In this document: in pieces, positions 62,401 to 64,000 of the stretch
Layout of the letters: each line of letters opens with the position of its first letter
Numbering within the stretch: the stretch's first letter is position 1
Source of the DNA: Ectopseudomonas guguanensis
GTDB lineage: Bacteria > Pseudomonadota > Gammaproteobacteria > Pseudomonadales > Pseudomonadaceae
NCBI RefSeq assembly: GCF_900104265.1
Contig: NZ_FNJJ01000009.1
Coordinates: 1 to 64,000 of the forward strand
Direction: 5' to 3'
DNA: 64,000 nt
Translations under genes and position numbers: made by a program
Notes under the pieces: generated by a model
Told to the model about the DNA's origin: nothing
The model's database searches: none
Seen by the model: the letters and a program-made list of their open reading frames with translations, nothing else

Positions 62401-62919
62401 TGGCAGCAGCTCAACGGCCTGATCGGTTCGGCCGATGGCGCCAAGTTCCGCAAGTTCGCCCAGGGCCTGACCCTCGATCACCTGATCCACCTGGCCAATC
62501 GCCAACTGACGCGCCTGCACGGGCGCTACCAGCTGGCGCGCAAGAGCAGCGGCGAACTGGAGCTGGAGGTGTGCGACACCTGGCAGGCCGACGTGGCGCG
62601 CGACTGCCGCACCCTGTCCGGTGGCGAGAGCTTCCTGGTCAGCCTGGCGTTGGCCCTGGCGCTGTCGGACCTGGTCAGCCACAAGACCAGCATCGACTCG
62701 CTGTTTCTCGACGAAGGCTTCGGCACCCTGGATGGCGAAACCCTGGAAGTGGCGCTCGATGCCCTCGACAACCTCAACGCCAGCGGCAAGACCATCGGCG
62801 TGATCAGTCACGTCGAGGCGATGAAGGAACGCATTCCCGTACAGCTGCGGGTGCACAAGGGCGTCGGCCTAGGCTACAGCCGGCTCGACGCGCGTTTTGC
62901 GGTGAAGGAAGGAGCGTAG
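59485..62919 (+). CDS. sbcC: DNA exonuclease subunit SbcC
   Basis: A 1144-residue Rad50-type ATPase. Walker A is ITGPTGAGKTTLLDAICLAL (about 35-54). A very long Gln/Glu/Ala/Leu-rich coiled coil has the zinc-hook CPLCG near 550. At the C terminus are the signature LSGGESFLVSLALALALSDL and Walker B SLFLDEGFGTLDGET. It is the structural partner of SbcD. The coiled coil is unusually rich in glutamine, probably from the GC-rich CAG codon. Its stop is 2 bases before the next gene, so translation is likely coupled. Confidence 0.95.
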   Translation: MKILSLRLKNLNSLKGEWKIDFAAEPFAGSGLFAITGPTGAGKTTLLDAICLALYHRTPRMSTLSASGNELMTRHTADCLAEVEFEVKGQGYRAFWSQRRARDKVEGALQAPKVELARIADGEILTDKIREKEHLTAELTGLDFERFTKSMLLAQGGFAAFLEANANQRAELLEELTGTEVYGLISQQVYERTKASEQALNLLKSRAQGMELLDEAQRAELQAEHQRLNQEEAPLLARQQALQGQRRWREALQQAEQQCERARLGLEQAQQARNEAAGELQRLAASEPAARLQPLYQSWQQLQQDRQQAQQELDNLQAQQRHSSEREHRQLWLASRYARQCLSLHQSEQQRLTEQRDALQARLNDAPQRARLGELLGGWRAQFDQRGQLLMRQQTLRAGMAQEREQLAALQRQRDQLAAQQTDAATRLEQAQAREAEQHSELQALLGADDEAGLRQRWQQLQVQGRALDRLEQLAQSREQTAEQIAELTPHLAQLHTQHAARNDEITGLRERYKVLKQQVADKEKLLEQEQRIQDLEAYRAQLQPGEACPLCGSHEHPAVSQYQALDVSATRQALEQCRSDLAQLESQGGTLRDELTRLATQIAQLQQQLEQAQQRVAQQDAQWQQQLAEQALQIADGAALRQLQREHEQHLGQLQQRLAQVETRQAELTQARSAREIAERALADMQQRQALLARDEENLQARQREQNERLQGLEQELRHHDQALLASLEGFASELPADADTWLAEQASAWRDWQQAQAQDQQVQEQLRETQRLLAEAEARAEQWQQRWQVEQAQALIEPEPVVQPEQALQGAIDSLASAQRESDALRGRQQSQQSLLQQLQQRLSEAEQRWQQALAASPFTDLQAFLAALLEEDERERLTSLQARLQQALTEATTLLAAADAQWQQLSAAPQTELTLAELDEQLQALQLALRELSQRQGELRAQLQADDARRSSQQALFAEIAAQESEHALWQQLNGLIGSADGAKFRKFAQGLTLDHLIHLANRQLTRLHGRYQLARKSSGELELEVCDTWQADVARDCRTLSGGESFLVSLALALALSDLVSHKTSIDSLFLDEGFGTLDGETLEVALDALDNLNASGKTIGVISHVEAMKERIPVQLRVHKGVGLGYSRLDARFAVKEGA

Positions 62920-62921
62920 CG

Positions 62922-63464
62922 ATGCTGATGCGAGCGAAGGATTCCACCCTGCTGGTGATCGACCTGCAGGAGCGACTGCTGCCGGCCATCGACGGCGGCG
63001 CGGCGGTGGTCGAGCAGGCCGCCTGGCTGGTGCAGGTGGCCCAGCACCTGCAGGTGCCGGTGATCGCCACCGAGCAATATCCCAAGGGCCTCGGCGCGAC
63101 CGAGGCGGGCCTGCGTGCGCTGCTGCCGCGCGAGGGGCTGCGCGAGAAGATTCATTTTTCGGCCACCGCCGGCGCCGGGCTGTTCGATCTGCCGGGCGGC
63201 GAGCGCCGGCAGTTCATCGTCTGTGGGACGGAAACCCATGTCTGCGTGCTGCAGACGGTGCTCGGTCTGCTGGCGGCCGGGCGCGAGGTATTCGTGGTGG
63301 ACGAGGCCGTCGGCTCCCGCCGGCCGCGCGACAAGGCCCTGGGCCTGGCGCGGATGGAGCGCGCGGGGGCGGTGATCGTCTCGCGTGAGATGGTCGCCTT
63401 CGAGTGGCTGGAGCGGGCCTGTACCGAGCTGTTTCGCGAGATCAGCCGCGGTTTTATTCGCTGA
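62922..63464 (+). CDS. Isochorismatase-family cysteine hydrolase
   Basis: A 180-residue hydrolase. The aspartate is in LLVIDLQERLLPAI, VIATEQYPKGLG carries the lysine region, and the cysteine nucleophile is in VCGTETHVCVLQT. It resembles the nicotinamidase-related group common in bacteria and eukaryotes. Substrate unknown. GGAAGGAG lies before the ATG at 62922, which is 2 bases after sbcC; a second ATG two codons on is possible. A repeat (family D) separates it from the convergent last gene. It is distinct from the ycaC-like gene at 29486. Confidence 0.9.
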   Translation: MLMRAKDSTLLVIDLQERLLPAIDGGAAVVEQAAWLVQVAQHLQVPVIATEQYPKGLGATEAGLRALLPREGLREKIHFSATAGAGLFDLPGGERRQFIVCGTETHVCVLQTVLGLLAAGREVFVVDEAVGSRRPRDKALGLARMERAGAVIVSREMVAFEWLERACTELFREISRGFIR

Positions 63465-63467
63465 TTC

Positions 63468-63527
63468 GTAGCCCGGATGCAATCCGGGAATCTCTGCTAG
63501 CGCTGCCCCGGATTGCGTCCGGGCTAC
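63468..63527. repeat. Paired REP-like element, family D
   Basis: GTAGCCCGGATGCAATCCGG from 63468 and its inverted copy ending at 63527 fill the gap between two converging genes. The right copy supplies the stop codon of the minus-strand gene. Confidence 0.88.
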
Positions 63528-64000
63528 GGGCTGGCCTGCTCCGGCACGGGTTGGTAGTGGCCAGCCTGCAGGTCGTCGAAATACTTCTGGTAGCGGCCGT
63601 CGTCGCGAAACTGCTGCAGTCGTGCGTCGAAGCGTTCGCGTAGCGTTTCACTCTGCATCAGGCGTTTGGGCAGCATCAGATAGCTGAGGTTGACCAGCAG
63701 CGGCTTGGGGTGATGGGTGATGCGCTCGGCGTCCTCCCTGGAAAACTCGTTGCGCAGCGCGGCGTAGCCGACGTTGAGCTCCTGCGGATAGAGCACCACG
63801 CGCTCCTTGAGCAGTTTTTCGAAGTTCTGCCGGTCGCTGGAGACGCGCTCGATGCGCACTTTTCCCTTGGCGAGAAAGGCATCGAACGCCGGACCATAGC
63901 TGTATTCCAGGCCGCCGCCGAGGGTCATGCCGCTGAGATCATCGAAGTGCCGCCAGTCGAAGGGCTGCGTTTTCAGGTGGAAGAACACGAACTGCTCGTT
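63524..64000 (-). CDS. Periplasmic substrate-binding-type protein (3' part, truncated by the window edge)
   Basis: The C-terminal 158 residues of a protein whose start lies beyond the window. The frame is open to the last base (reading NEQF then VFFHLKTQPF). Blocks such as LKGxT-like FDDLSGMTLGGGLEYSYG and a tail with basic/aromatic residues (RYQKYFDDLQAG) fit the amino-acid-binding (SBP family 3) group of transporter-associated domains. The stop codon lies in the REP element. Without the N terminus neither a signal peptide nor the substrate class can be judged. Confidence 0.75.
   Translation of the reverse strand, partial: NEQFVFFHLKTQPFDWRHFDDLSGMTLGGGLEYSYGPAFDAFLAKGKVRIERVSSDRQNFEKLLKERVVLYPQELNVGYAALRNEFSREDAERITHHPKPLLVNLSYLMLPKRLMQSETLRERFDARLQQFRDDGRYQKYFDDLQAGHYQPVPEQASP

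Noticed and set aside
59464..62856. 1130-codon open frame on the minus strand opposite sbcC
   Set aside because: The reverse of a Gln/Ala/Leu-rich coiled coil yields Leu/Gln/Ala repeats without stops. sbcC on the other strand has all family motifs.

Overview
The window is a contiguous piece of a high-GC gammaproteobacterial chromosome. It is almost certainly Pseudomonas sensu lato. Evidence: the 5S rRNA sequence, the fhp-ppyR-nnrS/fhpR locus, mksFEB, RhlB, a PaAP-type aminopeptidase, an aapJQMP transporter, and short paired palindromic (REP-like) repeats in most intergenic gaps. The repeats and the presence of pcsA plus a carboxy(nor)spermidine gene pair make me favour the mendocina/oleovorans (Ectopseudomonas) branch, but that placement is inference.

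Layout. 1-590: 3' end of 23S rRNA, 5S rRNA and two tandem terminators, the second preceded by a copy of the 5S tail. 647-4206: a lipid-transport operon with LetA split into two genes plus a six-MCE LetB. 4332-9166 (minus): the mksF-mksE-mksB condensin operon. 9392-15169: a hypothetical gene, then a tight four-gene operon of exported proteins that share a short motif at the mature N terminus; these are the least understood genes here. 15408-17883: carboxynorspermidine decarboxylase and dehydrogenase. 18037-19308: a hypothetical gene and rimI. 19494-23849: NO defence (nnrS, ppyR, fhp, divergent sigma-54 activator fhpR). 23976-25663 (minus): truncated haemoglobin, FKBP, methyltransferase. 25813-28176: DNA polymerase II. 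28390-30100: LysR regulator divergent from a ycaC-like hydrolase, followed by a decayed copy of the polB 3' end. 30466-31810: TerC-family membrane protein and a lipoprotein. 32010-38538 (minus): rhlB, M19 dipeptidase, cNMP-GGDEF protein, acyl-CoA synthetase, carboxylesterase. 39017-43292: aapJQMP with a strong sigma-54 promoter. 43438-47490: GlxA-like regulator, SnoaL-like protein, pcsA, GIY-YIG protein, GST-like protein, glutaredoxin. 47725-50678: ndpA and a secreted M28 aminopeptidase. 50796-56191: an orphan TAXI protein, two APC permeases with an Lrp regulator, and an exported methyltransferase. 56406-62919: sbcD and sbcC, separated by a diguanylate cyclase and a lipoprotein. 62922-64000: isochorismatase-family hydrolase and the 3' part of a periplasmic binding protein.

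Most of this is core genome. The parts that most deserve a second look are the four-gene exported-protein operon (a bacteriocin-leader-like motif behind Sec signal peptides), the vestigial polB tail that marks a rearrangement, the split sbcDC locus, the Sec-exported methyltransferase, and repeats that have become the stop codons of four genes. I saw no prophage, insertion sequence, CRISPR array or tRNA.
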